A DNA stretch of 64,000 bases from G963664935 sp963664935 (GTDB lineage: Bacteria; Pseudomonadota; Gammaproteobacteria; Methylococcales; G963664935). The position numbers were made by a program, and so were the translations under genes. The stretch is taken from assembly GCA_963664935.2 (NCBI GenBank), contig CAXXSE010000002.1, positions 496,001 to 560,000 on the forward strand, given 5' to 3'. Shown here piece by piece: positions 11,239-19,431 of this stretch (position 1 is the first letter of the stretch; each line of letters begins with the position of its first letter). The notes beneath the pieces were generated by a model. That model was not told where the DNA came from. It did no database searches and saw only the letters and a program-made list of their open reading frames with translations.

Positions 11239-12044
11239 ATTCGCCGCCGCTATCGACAAAAACAGTTGTCGAAATCGAAAATGTGGTATCCCACTACGGG
11301 GATCGAAAGATTCTCGACGGCGTCGATATGGTTGTCCGAAAAGGTGAAATCATGGCCATCATGGGGGGAAGTGGCGCCGGTAAAAGCACCCTACTCCGCC
11401 ACATACTGGGTTTAAACAAGCCTTCTTTTGGCAGCATTCGAATATTTGGCCAGGGTATCACCTGCCTGAAAAGTTCCGATTTATTGAATTTACGGCGCAA
11501 AATAGGTGTTGCGTTCCAAAGTGGCGCTCTATTAACGTCTATAAGCGTCGGGGAAAACATCGAACTCCCGCTCAGGGAACACACCAAGCTGAACAACGAA
11601 ACTATTGGCATCATCACTCGTTTGAAACTGGAGATGGTCAATTTGTCCGGCTGCGAACACTTGATGCCTTCCGAATTATCCGGAGGCATGTTGAAGCGAG
11701 CAGCGCTTGCCAGAGCGGTGGTCATGGATCCACAATTAATGATTTTCGACGAGCCCTCGTCCGGATTGGACCCGATTACAGCGGTTGAAATCGATGAATT
11801 AATATTGCGCATGAAACGGGCGATGAACCTGACGATGGTCATCATTACCCACGAATTACAAAGTGCGCTTAAGATCGCCGACCGTATCGCCGTCCTGTCC
11901 CATGGGAAAGTCATTTTTACCGGGACAAAAGACCAAATTCGTGAAAGCGGCAATGAATACATTCAAAATCTTCTGAACCGCACATCCGGTAACAATCAGA
12001 TTGATGGCGACGAATACCTTCGCCGACTGACAGGGGTGCAATGA
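11235..12044 (+). CDS. mlaF: Phospholipid-transport ABC ATPase MlaF
   Basis: 269 residues. Walker A GGSGAGKST, Q-loop AFQSGALL, signature LSGGML, Walker B LMIFDEPSSGLDP and switch His in IITHE are all present; LSGGM with SGALL is the usual Mla form. It energises retrograde or anterograde phospholipid movement between the inner and outer membranes with MlaE as permease. It overlaps the STAS gene before it and mlaE after it by 4 bp each (ATGA), so the operon is translationally coupled. Assignment to Mla is by motif and by its MlaE partner. Confidence 0.92.
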   Translation: MNSPPLSTKTVVEIENVVSHYGDRKILDGVDMVVRKGEIMAIMGGSGAGKSTLLRHILGLNKPSFGSIRIFGQGITCLKSSDLLNLRRKIGVAFQSGALLTSISVGENIELPLREHTKLNNETIGIITRLKLEMVNLSGCEHLMPSELSGGMLKRAALARAVVMDPQLMIFDEPSSGLDPITAVEIDELILRMKRAMNLTMVIITHELQSALKIADRIAVLSHGKVIFTGTKDQIRESGNEYIQNLLNRTSGNNQIDGDEYLRRLTGVQ

Positions 12045-12829
12045 TAAAACAAATTCGGAACCTCGGGGTCCAAGGCTGCTATTTCATCGAACAGGCGGGG
12101 ATGTTGGGACTATTCCTTTTCCACTGCTTAGTCCGAATGGTCACGCCACCGCTCGGTTTTCATAGAATCATTAAACAAATTTATTTTATGGGCGTACGAT
12201 CATCGTTCGTCATTCTCTTGGCGGGATTGTTTACCGGCATGGTGGTTGCGTTACAGTTTTACGATACATTGCTACGTTTTGGTTCCGTAGAACTGCTTGG
12301 GTCAGCGGTAGGTTTAAGTCTGATTCGCGAGTTGGGCCCCGTGATCACGGCACTCATGGTTACCGGCCGGGTGGGTTCGGCGATTTGCGCCGAAATCGGA
12401 ATTATGCGCATCAGCGAACAAATCGATGCCTTGGAATGTATGGGTATTGATCCCTACCGCTTTTTGATGACATCAAAATTCTGGGCGGGACTGGTCTCGG
12501 TGCCTTTATTGACCGCTTTTTTTGACGTTGCCGGTATTGTGGGGGGTTATCTGGTCAGAGTGGTACAGATTGGTATCGGCCAAGGCACTTATTTTAATGG
12601 CTTGTATCATGGTGTGGAATGGAACGATATCGAAATGGGACTGATAAAATCACTCGCCTTCGGTCTCGTCATAATCTGGATTTGCGCCGCGAAAGGCTAT
12701 CTGCTTCACCGCCAGCGCGTTGGTGTTTTTGGTGCGGAAGGTGTGAGCCGGGTCACGACCGACGCCGTGGTATTTTCTTCGGTTACGATCCTGTTTACGG
12801 ATTATTTGATTGGGTCGATTATGTTGTGA
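12041..12829 (+). CDS. mlaE: Phospholipid-transport permease MlaE
   Basis: 262 residues, an integral membrane permease with about five to six hydrophobic segments. The family hallmark is RELGPVITALMVTGRVGSAICAEIG (split here as RELGPVITALMV and TGRVGSAICAEIG), followed by EQIDALECMGIDP. It forms the inner-membrane core of the Mla complex with two MlaF. It ends in TGA 11 bp before the start of a truncated mlaD. With mlaD broken and no mlaC in view, the complex encoded here would be incomplete unless the missing parts lie elsewhere. Confidence 0.93.
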   Translation: MIKQIRNLGVQGCYFIEQAGMLGLFLFHCLVRMVTPPLGFHRIIKQIYFMGVRSSFVILLAGLFTGMVVALQFYDTLLRFGSVELLGSAVGLSLIRELGPVITALMVTGRVGSAICAEIGIMRISEQIDALECMGIDPYRFLMTSKFWAGLVSVPLLTAFFDVAGIVGGYLVRVVQIGIGQGTYFNGLYHGVEWNDIEMGLIKSLAFGLVIIWICAAKGYLLHRQRVGVFGAEGVSRVTTDAVVFSSVTILFTDYLIGSIML

Positions 12830-12840
12830 AAGATATTGTT

Positions 12841-12900
12841 ATGGAATTTACCGTCGGATTTTCAGGAGAACGAAACAAAGCCTCTTTGAATGCAAAATGA
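12841..12900 (+). pseudogene. mlaD: mlaD remnant, N-terminus only
   Basis: Immediately after mlaE, ATG opens MEFTVGF, which matches the beginning of MlaD (short cytoplasmic start then the membrane segment). After about seven codons the sequence stops looking like MlaD and ends at TGA (12898-12900). A structured repeat begins 31 bp later, so the gene was probably cut by insertion or deletion of that repeat. MlaD identity rests on seven residues plus operon position. Confidence 0.55.
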
Positions 12901-12930
12901 ACCTGAAGGGGCTTGGAGAGTGTTTGGGTA

Positions 12931-13300
12931 AACTTAACAACCACCGTCTAAAAGACGGAGGGTTAGTGTTACGGACTGAAAGTCCGGATACGGGTTAAAG
13001 ACCCGTTCATAGGCCGTGAACGTGCTCGTGCTCGTGCTCGTGAACGGCGTTAATCTCATTTTAGAGCATGAAAAATAGATGTTTACGAAGCCTCGATAGA
13101 TTTTTGGTCATTGCATTCAATATGGATGATGTTCTTTGCTTTTAGGCAAGAGGTGAGATTGCGGATTGCAGGGTTTCAACGCCTCGCAAGTGATGCTGAA
13201 ACTCGTTAACGTGTACGTTCACGAGCACGAGCACGAAAAATCAAGAGCTAAAGCTAATCACCTGAAAGGCGATGGTTTCAACCTTAAAGGAGACTAATGA
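12931..13300. repeat. Structured direct repeat, copy 1
   Basis: About 370 bp, nearly identical to 14379-14737. It begins AACTTAACAACCACCGT and ends AAGGAGACTAATGA. It contains a string of stem-loops (GTCTAAAAGAC, CGGACTGAAAGTCCG, ACGGGTTAAAGACCCGT, CGCCTGAAAGGCG-like) and a long inverted pair built on the hexamer GTGCTC. There is no coding frame. It lies just after the mlaD stub. Hairpins without terminal inverted repeats suggest a non-autonomous element moved by a Y1 transposase (inference). Confidence 0.85.
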
Positions 13301-13533
13301 AAACTATCTCATAGAAGGACCTGACGCGCATTGCCCGTTCCAAATAACGCCTTAGCCCTGTTTCGATGCCCGATTCTGAACACTGCTGTAACCGTCTGAT
13401 ATCGATATCCGATTAAGGATATCACTCCAAAAAAGATATTTTCTATATATAGGGGGTACCGAGGAGGTCGCCGGGCTCGTCCAACACCTGGATAAGATCG
13501 TGGTTCGTTCCTCACACGATCTATTCTTATTCG
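13301..13533. other. Non-coding stretch before higA end
   Basis: About 230 bp between the repeat and the antitoxin gene. A 68-codon frame (13309-13515, minus) continues in the same frame as higA across its TAA but matches nothing I recognise. No RNA gene or clear promoter seen. Confidence 0.4.
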
Positions 13534-13830
13534 TTATGCGGCATTAATATTAACCTTGTGAACACTGTCAAGCTTGATGTGTTTTTTTGTTTGCCAAAGG
13601 TCGTAAGAGTCTTGCATAGCAAGCCAGCTTTCTGGGCTTCGTCCTAGTGCCTTAGATAGACGCAAGGCCATTTCAGGACTTATGCCGCTTTGTGTTTTTA
13701 ACACTCTATTGAGGGTAGATGCGGCTACATCAAGCTGCGCAGCTAGATAGCGGCAACTTAAATCAAAAGGTTCCATGTAGGTGGCCAGAATGAATTCGCC
13801 AGGATGTGGAGGGTTGTGCATGGCCGTCAA
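13534..13830 (-). CDS. higA: HigA-type antitoxin (XRE family)
   Basis: Up to 98 residues; an ATG nine bases in (MHNPPHPGEF) is the likelier start than the TTG that overlaps higB. HPGEFI followed by AAQLDVAASTLNRVL and ISPEMALRLSKALG is the HigA/VapI helix-turn-helix. It neutralises the upstream HigB toxin and represses the operon. It stops at TAA (13534-13536) at the family's normal length; the next TAG/TGA in frame is about 80 codons on, so here TAA must act as a stop if the protein is normal. The module is probably acquired, flanked by repeats. Confidence 0.9.
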   Translation of the reverse strand: MTAMHNPPHPGEFILATYMEPFDLSCRYLAAQLDVAASTLNRVLKTQSGISPEMALRLSKALGRSPESWLAMQDSYDLWQTKKHIKLDSVHKVNINAA

Positions 13831-14105
13831 TGATAATCCTCGTAGTTAACGATATATACGTTGCCATCGGAGAACTCAAAGGTGATGCGCCAATTAGCAT
13901 TTACTGTAATTGTCCATATGCCTTTGAGGCTACCTTTAAGCTGGTGTAACCGATAGCCTGGGATGTCAAGATCTTCAATGAAATGGGCCGTGTCCAGTGC
14001 GGCAAGCTGCATACGGAGTTTTTTAGTATGTTTTACCTGAATGCCTTTAGTGCTGCTAGAGATATAAAATTTTTCCAGACCCTTATGCTTGAAGGACTTG
14101 ATCAT
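13827..14105 (-). CDS. higB: HigB/RelE-family toxin
   Basis: 92 residues of the RelE/HigB mRNA interferase family. The start MIKSFKHKGLEKFY, the middle DIPGYRLHQLKG and the end WRITFEFSDGNVYIVNYEDYH are classic. It cleaves mRNA on the ribosome when free of HigA. Its TGA overlaps the antitoxin start, in the HigBA order (toxin first). It lies between the two copies of the structured repeat, and next to a broken RAYT gene. Confidence 0.92.
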   Translation of the reverse strand: MIKSFKHKGLEKFYISSSTKGIQVKHTKKLRMQLAALDTAHFIEDLDIPGYRLHQLKGSLKGIWTITVNANWRITFEFSDGNVYIVNYEDYH

Positions 14106-14165
14106 TTGCCAAGTGTAGCACGTTGCGCAACGCTGTCAAACCGCATAACGTCGCAAATCAGCTGA

Positions 14166-14919
14166 AATCAAAGGGTACGCCACCCTTTTTTATTAATATT
14201 TAACTCTAAACAGATATTAACATGCTTGCGTATTTTACGCGTTAACGGTAGCGTCCCCTTTATTTTTAACAGAGCTCCACTCCTTCTTTCTAATCGATTC
14301 ACATAACGCGTTTGCCGACCAGAAAGCCGTTTCATGAGTTGTCCCAGTAAGGCCGTTTCTTCAGGTGGTTCAACAACCAACTTAACAACCACCGTATAAA
14401 AGACGGAGGGTTAGTGTTACGGACTGAAAGTCCGGATACGGGTTAAAGACCCGTTCATAGGCCGTGAACGTGCTCGTGAACGGAGTTAATCTCATTTTAG
14501 AGCATGAAAAATAGATGTTTACGAAGCCTCGATAGATTTTTGGTCATTGCATTCAACATTCAATATGGGTGATGTTCTTTGCTTTTAGGCAAGATGTGAG
14601 ATTGCAGATTGCAGGGTTTCAACGCCTCGCAAGTGATGCTAAAACTCGTTAACGTGTACGTTCACGAGCACGAAAAATCAAGAGCTAAAGCTAATCGCCT
14701 GAAAGGCGATGGTTTCAACCTTAAAGGAGACTAATGAATAGCGTTCGTCATAAGACACCAAGCATACACGCGAATGCCATAAACCTCACACCATTGCGAC
14801 AAGGTTTCCAAATAATATTCAAAATCCGAGCCCACCGCAAAAACAACTTGCCGATTGTGTCCCCTTTGCACAATATGATGCGGGTAATTAGGTAACACCA
14901 CACGCCTGACTCTAGGCAT
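14166..14919 (-). pseudogene. REP-associated tyrosine transposase (Y1) interrupted by repeat copy 2
   Basis: The N-terminus reads MPRVRRVVLPNYPHHIVQRG, then WCLMTNAIH (14919 down to 14738), as in Y1_Tnp transposases where MTNHVH carries the HUH metal site. The coding sequence is then cut by the ~360 bp structured repeat, and resumes as VVEPPEETALLGQLMKRLSG then RQTRYVNRLERRSG (from 14378 downward). The last part (after RRSGALL) no longer matches. The first HUH His is altered (TNAIH rather than TNHVH). Dead gene; it also proves that the structured repeat moves. Confidence 0.85.
14379..14737. repeat. Structured direct repeat, copy 2 (inserted in RAYT gene)
   Basis: 359 bp copy of 12931-13300 in the same orientation. 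Differences are mostly single bases, plus the number of GTGCTC hexamers (one in the left arm here, three in copy 1; one in the right arm here, two in copy 1). A six-base ATTCAAC-type duplication is also seen. Inserted into the RAYT coding sequence after the MTN motif, which gives its boundaries. Confidence 0.88.
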
Positions 14920-14984
14920 ACTAACTTCCTACCAAAACCTTTTACTTGCCGGAAGTATAGCTCATAAATAAATCTGTCCCCTTT

Positions 14985-15147
14985 TTCTCCGATCAAGCCA
15001 TCCCTATAATATCGCCAGTTTACGTATTATCCCAACCTTTTTTCGCCCAATCAGGCCAGTTCTAGCGATGGCTCGGTTGGACTCGCCCATTCGCATACGA
15101 ACGAGTATTTGTCGAATTTCATGCATCTCAAATCTCCGGTTTGCCAT
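14985..15147 (-). pseudogene. istA: IstA fragment (IS21 family), N-terminus
   Basis: ATG at 15147 opens MANRRFEMHEIRQILVRMRM then GESNRAIARTGLIGRKKV, the N-terminal helix-turn-helix of IS21 IstA, preceded by GAGGAGAT as a ribosome site. The frame meets a TAG before GWLDR (IstA usually has ...QGWLD), then runs into unrelated sequence. No istB is present. A decayed remnant, with a TAG nonsense codon. Confidence 0.75.
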
Positions 15148-15210
15148 GGTGGGTATCTCCTCACGCAAAAGATACCCGAATAAACGGGAGTTTGAGAGGA
15201 AAATCAGCCC

Positions 15211-15286
15211 TTAGGTGGCTCCATTAGGGTGAACATCAGGTGGCCTCATTATGGTGAACATGGAATGGCTCCATATGGGTGATCAT
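15211..15286. repeat. Three tandem ~25 bp repeats, IS21-type terminus
   Basis: Three degenerate repeats in a row share the core GGCTCCATTAGGGTGAACAT (variants with ATATGGGTGATCAT and CATTATGGTGAACAT). IS21 elements carry such multiple transposase-binding repeats at their ends; the istA start lies 64 bp inside. The outer edge abuts the truncated IS91 gene, so the IS21 element inserted there. Confidence 0.7.
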
Positions 15287-15289
15287 TAA

Positions 15290-15655
15290 CACTTGGCGCA
15301 CAGGAACCTGAGGGATGACGTGTTCGACCAAATGGGCGGCCGTCTCTGTCATGCGCCGGGCACCACAGGCGGGGCAAAATCCGCGCCGCTTACAGGAAAA
15401 AGCTACGAGCTTTTCATGGACACAGTCGTCACAACGCAGGCGCAAAAAACCGTGCGCTAAAACACCACATTCCAAAAAGGCCTCGAACTCATCTTTGACA
15501 AAATCGGGCAATCTCGATCCGGTCTCCGTCTCAACTTGGGCAAAGAAAGTCTCGACGTGTTCTTGTACCAACTGGTAGAGGATGGTTTCTTCAGGTCGCC
15601 GTCGTTCGTAGTGAACATGATGTCCAGCCGTCGCGGGCTGTGCCGCTTGACCCAT
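15290..15655 (-). pseudogene. IS91-family transposase, N-terminal fragment
   Basis: About 120 residues match the zinc-binding N-terminus of IS91-type rolling-circle transposases: HVETFFAQVETETGSRLPDF, FLECGVLAHGFLRLRCDDC, FSCKRRGFCPACGARRM and AAHLVEHVIPQVPVRQ, with paired Cys of the zinc site. It is cut after VPVRQ by the IS21 end; the catalytic HUH and Tyr parts are missing. Remnant only. Confidence 0.85.
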
Positions 15656-16315
15656 GATCTGTTTGCATTGTTATTATGGGTATATAAACACCTATACAGC
15701 AGCATGGTTATACATGACCTGACAACAGCATGTTTTCATCAATACGGATTAGAAGAGGACGGAATTCCAGGGAAACGAGACTTAATCATCTTGGTATTGA
15801 AATTTAAAAAACAAAAAGCAAGATATCAAGAGGTATCATATGGGAAAATACAGCTTGACACTCGCCATGCTTTTTATAACCAATCGTTCAACCCGCCGAG
15901 CGGGTTAGTAACAGGATAGAAAAATGTGATTTCGAAATTTTAAAGCGCTGACTGGCGCATAACACATCCTATTGACATTACTACTTGTCGTGGACGAATG
16001 CACGTGAATGGCGACGTTTTAATAGCTGGCAGTCGACACATTTTAGACAATACAATCCTCAAATCGAGGACACTTAGTGCGAAAATCAGGCTATGAACAC
16101 TCCAAATTCGTCATTGAATGACGAAATGTTTTTGAAAAGAGCACCGGACACAACCATCTATATAGGTATACAGGCGTATTTGTTATACTTGTCGCTTGGT
16201 GTTTGCAAATCGTCCAACCATTTATCATTCCGATTGTTTGGGGCATAAAATAAGAATCTGAAGCAGTTCCTACGGCGTTAACCTCACGTGATCTTTTAAC
16301 TGAGAAAAAGGAACG
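15656..16315. other. Non-coding stretch, degraded
   Basis: About 660 bp with no frame I can assign. Short frames on both strands lack family resemblance and ribosome sites. It probably includes the upstream end of the IS91 element. Confidence 0.4.
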
Positions 16316-16641
16316 TTGTTTTTCGTAAAATATCAAATACTGAGCTTATCGTTTCCTGTTTTTCGGCCGATCGGTCTTATCCTATGCTGTTTCATCTATT
16401 CAGCTAGTCTATTTCCCGCGAATCCTGAGTATATCCTTAGTGAAGAACCGCCGTCCAGCTCAGCCAAAGACATTAAAGGCCCATTATCGGGAGCATTTAT
16501 CGAAAGAATCCGACCGTTCCGTATATTTCCGAGATTAAAACAAGAACTTCAAGATTTACCGCCATTTTGGCGTGAAACAGAGCTCAGGATCAAACCGCGA
16601 AGCTTTTATTTAGACCGCGATAATCGACCAGGAAGAACTGG
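16316..16641 (+). pseudogene. Outer-membrane porin-like N-terminal fragment
   Basis: A hydrophobic segment (PIGLILCCFIYSASLFPA) looks like a signal peptide, followed by LPPFWRETELRIKPRSFYLD, reminiscent of the start of OprD/alginate-export type porins (LPPFLRDT..L.LRTFYFDR). The resemblance then ends, and the frame continues as unrelated lysine/arginine-rich sequence to 16810. Identification is tentative; a broken or fused gene. Confidence 0.4.
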
Positions 16642-16857
16642 CTCTTATCCATTGCAAAAAGAATACAGGCTGAAAACGTATCAGAAGACAAGGAATCGGT
16701 TGTCCAATCAAAAATGGATCAACTCCAATCCGAACTTGAAAAGGACGAGCCGGATAAGAACGTTATTCAACGTGCTTGGAGTTTTCTCGAATCAGCGGCA
16801 CCAACCATAAAAACTCTTGTCGAGATCCCTGCTAAAATCGCTACGTTACTTGACTAA
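16642..16857 (+). pseudogene. C-terminal fragment of an unknown cytoplasmic protein
   Basis: In frame 1, SEDKESVVQSKMDQLQSELE then KDEPDKNVIQRAWSFLESAA and PTIKTLVEIPAKIATLLD to TAA. This KDEPD...RAW..LESAAP pattern recurs at the C-terminus of small uncharacterised bacterial proteins, often in accessory regions. No start is visible; it appears fused by frameshift or recombination to the porin-like fragment. Confidence 0.4.
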
Positions 16858-17206
16858 GTCTCGATCATTCCCGGTATCATAATCGACGTAAGGGCTGTTG
16901 TACACTTTAGTTATAAATGCTGAAACACTATGGGTATTAGTGTTTCACAAAGCCTGTCAATTTCACCGATTTCCCGTCATTTTTCTTAAAAAAAGCTCTT
17001 CCAAATCTAAATATTGAAACAGTATTCATAGAGAAGTGTTTCAAATAAAGTTCTTACATCCCGCTCTTATATCCTTAGCGTACATTTCCGCACGAATGTG
17101 CACAGTACCCTTAAGTGTTTTTTCTTCAAATACGTCCACGGGTCGATAGCGTATATTTACGGAAGAATTTGCATGGTGGTGGAATACAAATGCTGCTCCA
17201 CCTATC
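16858..17206. other. Non-coding stretch
   Basis: About 350 bp. It contains the near-repeat TGTTTCA/GTGTTTCA three times (around 16920-17045), and nothing else that I can name. Confidence 0.35.
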
Positions 17207-17986
17207 TCAGTGGAATCCCGCAAGACTCTCTTTCGGGCAAGATCCCCAAACAACTATTGCTGATGGAAACGGGGCAGGGGTCGAGTAGCAAAAGCTGAGT
17301 CTTCCGCGCAAAAAATGCACGTGCGCTTTATCCATTATATAGTCATGCCAATAACTGGTATCGGTTCGGGCGGGAATTAACCCCACTACCGTGTTAGCGT
17401 TTTGGTTGAAGACTTCATTGTAAGCTTTCATGATCCATTCCTTAATTGCTCTTCCATATGGGGGATTCATATATACTGTTCCGAACCAAGGGAGGTTCAA
17501 GCCATTGTCCTGGACTGTAAAATAAGTTTTTGCGCGCACTGGTGCTGTCCGAGAATTATGGGTAGGAGAGCAAGGATCAAGGTCAAATGTACCGAAGATT
17601 TCATAGAGTTTTTGCAGGATCTCTTTCGGAGTTTCCCAACCGTTATAAGTCGATGTGTTACCCGCATGAGTATAAAAAGATTTCTTATCGCCTGTTGACG
17701 CGAGATATTGACCACTGCCAAGGATTGTAAGTGCAGCGTCTAGCACCTGCAAACGTCCCTTGTTGTGATTCTCCAAGGCAATGATAGTTGGTTGAGTTGA
17801 ACCAATAAGCTGAGCGAGTTGACGTCGTCCAATTTTTTTGCGTTTACGTAATGTTACTATTTGTTGGCCAATAGATGATTCGTTTGGAACGTTACGGCCG
17901 AAGACACGAAGCCCGAGAACATCGATAACGCGGAAAAAGGATGATAGATTGCCGCGACCTCTTTCAAGTAACCGTAAAGTAGGCAC
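17207..17986 (-). CDS. HTH plus phage-type DNA N6-adenine methyltransferase
   Basis: 259 residues from a GTG. An XRE-like helix-turn-helix (~40-80, SIGQQIVTLRKRKKIGRRQL and AQLIGSTQPTIIALE) is followed by a Dam-type phage methyltransferase (~115-255) with WETPKEILQKL, DLDPCSP and the catalytic NPPYG (DPPY-type). It would methylate adenine. Homology extends upstream of the GTG without a usable start: in the same frame LGKALKNARRSRNLAQSLVA and TKAEISVPTLRLLERGRG form another HTH, ending near 18090 where a 30 bp repeat begins. So the 5' end is probably truncated by that element. Typical prophage or plasmid cargo. Confidence 0.8.
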   Translation of the reverse strand: MPTLRLLERGRGNLSSFFRVIDVLGLRVFGRNVPNESSIGQQIVTLRKRKKIGRRQLAQLIGSTQPTIIALENHNKGRLQVLDAALTILGSGQYLASTGDKKSFYTHAGNTSTYNGWETPKEILQKLYEIFGTFDLDPCSPTHNSRTAPVRAKTYFTVQDNGLNLPWFGTVYMNPPYGRAIKEWIMKAYNEVFNQNANTVVGLIPARTDTSYWHDYIMDKAHVHFLRGRLSFCYSTPAPFPSAIVVWGSCPKESLAGFH

Positions 17987-18098
17987 GGAGATTTCTGCCT
18001 TCGTAGCTACTAAGGACTGCGCGAGGTTTCTGGATCTACGTGCATTTTTCAGCGCTTTACCAAGATGATTTTGGAAAGAAAGTTTTATCAGTGCAAAC

Positions 18099-18128
18099 GA
18101 CCCCTTACTTTACTTTTTCAGGACGTTG
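18099..18128. repeat. 30 bp direct repeat, left copy
   Basis: GACCCCTTACTTTAC followed by TTTTTCAGGACGTTG; recurs with three mismatches at 21078-21107 in the same orientation. The pair brackets the recombinase and TIR-HEAT genes. Confidence 0.75.
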
Positions 18129-18292
18129 TTCCTTACAGTGTAGGCTTAGCGTTACTTTCTGTTCCACTGCTACTCAGACCCCTCTGAAAGAAAGTTTATA
18201 TTTCTCTGCTGTATTTTTCGATTGGATGTGTAAAGTAAACACCGCATTTTGCGATGTTAAAATCATAACATTGACTAAGCGGAGACACACCA

Positions 18293-18490
18293 ATGGATAA
18301 AAAAGAAGAATGGAACTTTAAGGTGATTGATATAGATGCCCCCTATTACGGTAAGATAGGGTGTGGGATATTTTCTCAGGAAGAACAGAGTTGTATGTTA
18401 ACATTTAGGGACGGGGTAGAACTAAAATACAAAAGCAACCAAATACAAAAAATAAGTTCAAAAGCTTCTCCGGGATATATGGGCGGCTAA
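18293..18490 (+). CDS. Small hypothetical protein
   Basis: 65 residues, MDKKEEWNFKVIDIDAPYYG onward, acidic and Lys-rich, no membrane segment. A GGAG precedes the ATG by about 8 bp. I recognise no family. It is inside the unit bounded by the 30 bp direct repeats. It ends in TAA with no other stop for about 36 codons. Confidence 0.45.
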   Translation: MDKKEEWNFKVIDIDAPYYGKIGCGIFSQEEQSCMLTFRDGVELKYKSNQIQKISSKASPGYMGG

Positions 18491-18736
18491 ATGGGGTTTT
18501 GTGTGAAACGCCTAATAACATTTTAATTATACAGTTTATGTTTATATAAAAGGTACTAATCATTAATGATATTTTATTCGTCAAAAACGGACGTTTAATT
18601 TATGGATAAAACCCAACATTAGCTTTTCGCCGTCAAAATCCTTAACACCATTTTCCGTTCCATTGGTTGTCAGACCCCAAAATATAGGCGGTATCTGTAA
18701 AATACAAATCCGCTCATTCATTTTTATAAACAAATC

Positions 18737-19342
18737 ATGAAAACTGTCGCCTATATTCGTGTCTCTACAGGAAATCAGGATTTTAACAGCCAAAAGCTTG
18801 CCATTCTTGATTACGCTCAAAAGTCTGAAATCACCGTTAACGAAATTCTTCAGTTCAAGGCTTCTACTCGCTCAATTAATTCAAGAATACAAATTGAGCA
18901 AATTATAATGAGCCTTAGTGAAGGAGACCAATTGATCGTTAGTGAATTGTCTCGACTTGCCCGAAGCCTTAGTCAGATCGTCAAAATCGTTGACAAGCTG
19001 ACCAATCAGAAAATCCGGTTTATCGCCATTAAGGAGAATATTCGGCTTGATGGGAAGCAGAACATCCAGACCAAAGTAATGATTGCACTTTTCGGATTAT
19101 TCGCAGAAGTTGAACGTGATTTGATTTCTGAGAGAACCAAAGAAGGGTTGGCTTCGGCAAGAGCCAAAGGAAAACTTTTGGGTCGTCCAATGGGTTCCTT
19201 TGGAAAATCGAGACTTGAAGGAAAAGAAGACGAGATAAAATCTTTTCTTTCAAAAGAAGTTTCAAAGAGTTCAATTGCCAAAATAATGGGTATTTCTCGG
19301 ACAGCTCTTTACAGCTTCATACAAAGTCGAAAACTTGCTTAG
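18737..19342 (+). CDS. Serine recombinase (resolvase/invertase family)
   Basis: 201 residues. The catalytic Ser is in YIRVST (residue ~10), with LIVSELSRLARS, the conserved Arg pair, AEVERDLISERTKEGL and a C-terminal HTH (SIAKIMGISRTALYSFIQ). Size is that of small resolvases/invertases such as Tn3 TnpR or Hin, not of large serine integrases. It could move or resolve the unit bounded by the direct repeats at 18099 and 21078. It ends in TAG, 89 bp before the TIR-HEAT gene. Confidence 0.93.
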   Translation: MKTVAYIRVSTGNQDFNSQKLAILDYAQKSEITVNEILQFKASTRSINSRIQIEQIIMSLSEGDQLIVSELSRLARSLSQIVKIVDKLTNQKIRFIAIKENIRLDGKQNIQTKVMIALFGLFAEVERDLISERTKEGLASARAKGKLLGRPMGSFGKSRLEGKEDEIKSFLSKEVSKSSIAKIMGISRTALYSFIQSRKLA

Positions 19343-19431
19343 CCCCAAAATACTCATTTAATCGTTGGTTAAGTCATATTTTTATGACAAAACTTTTGAC
19401 AGAATTACGTTAAGCCGAAGGATGCCCAATA

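Noticed and set aside
13309..13515. 68-codon frame continuing higA past its TAA
   Set aside because: HigA is already full length at the TAA, and the extension matches nothing; it argues for TAA as a real stop in this gene.
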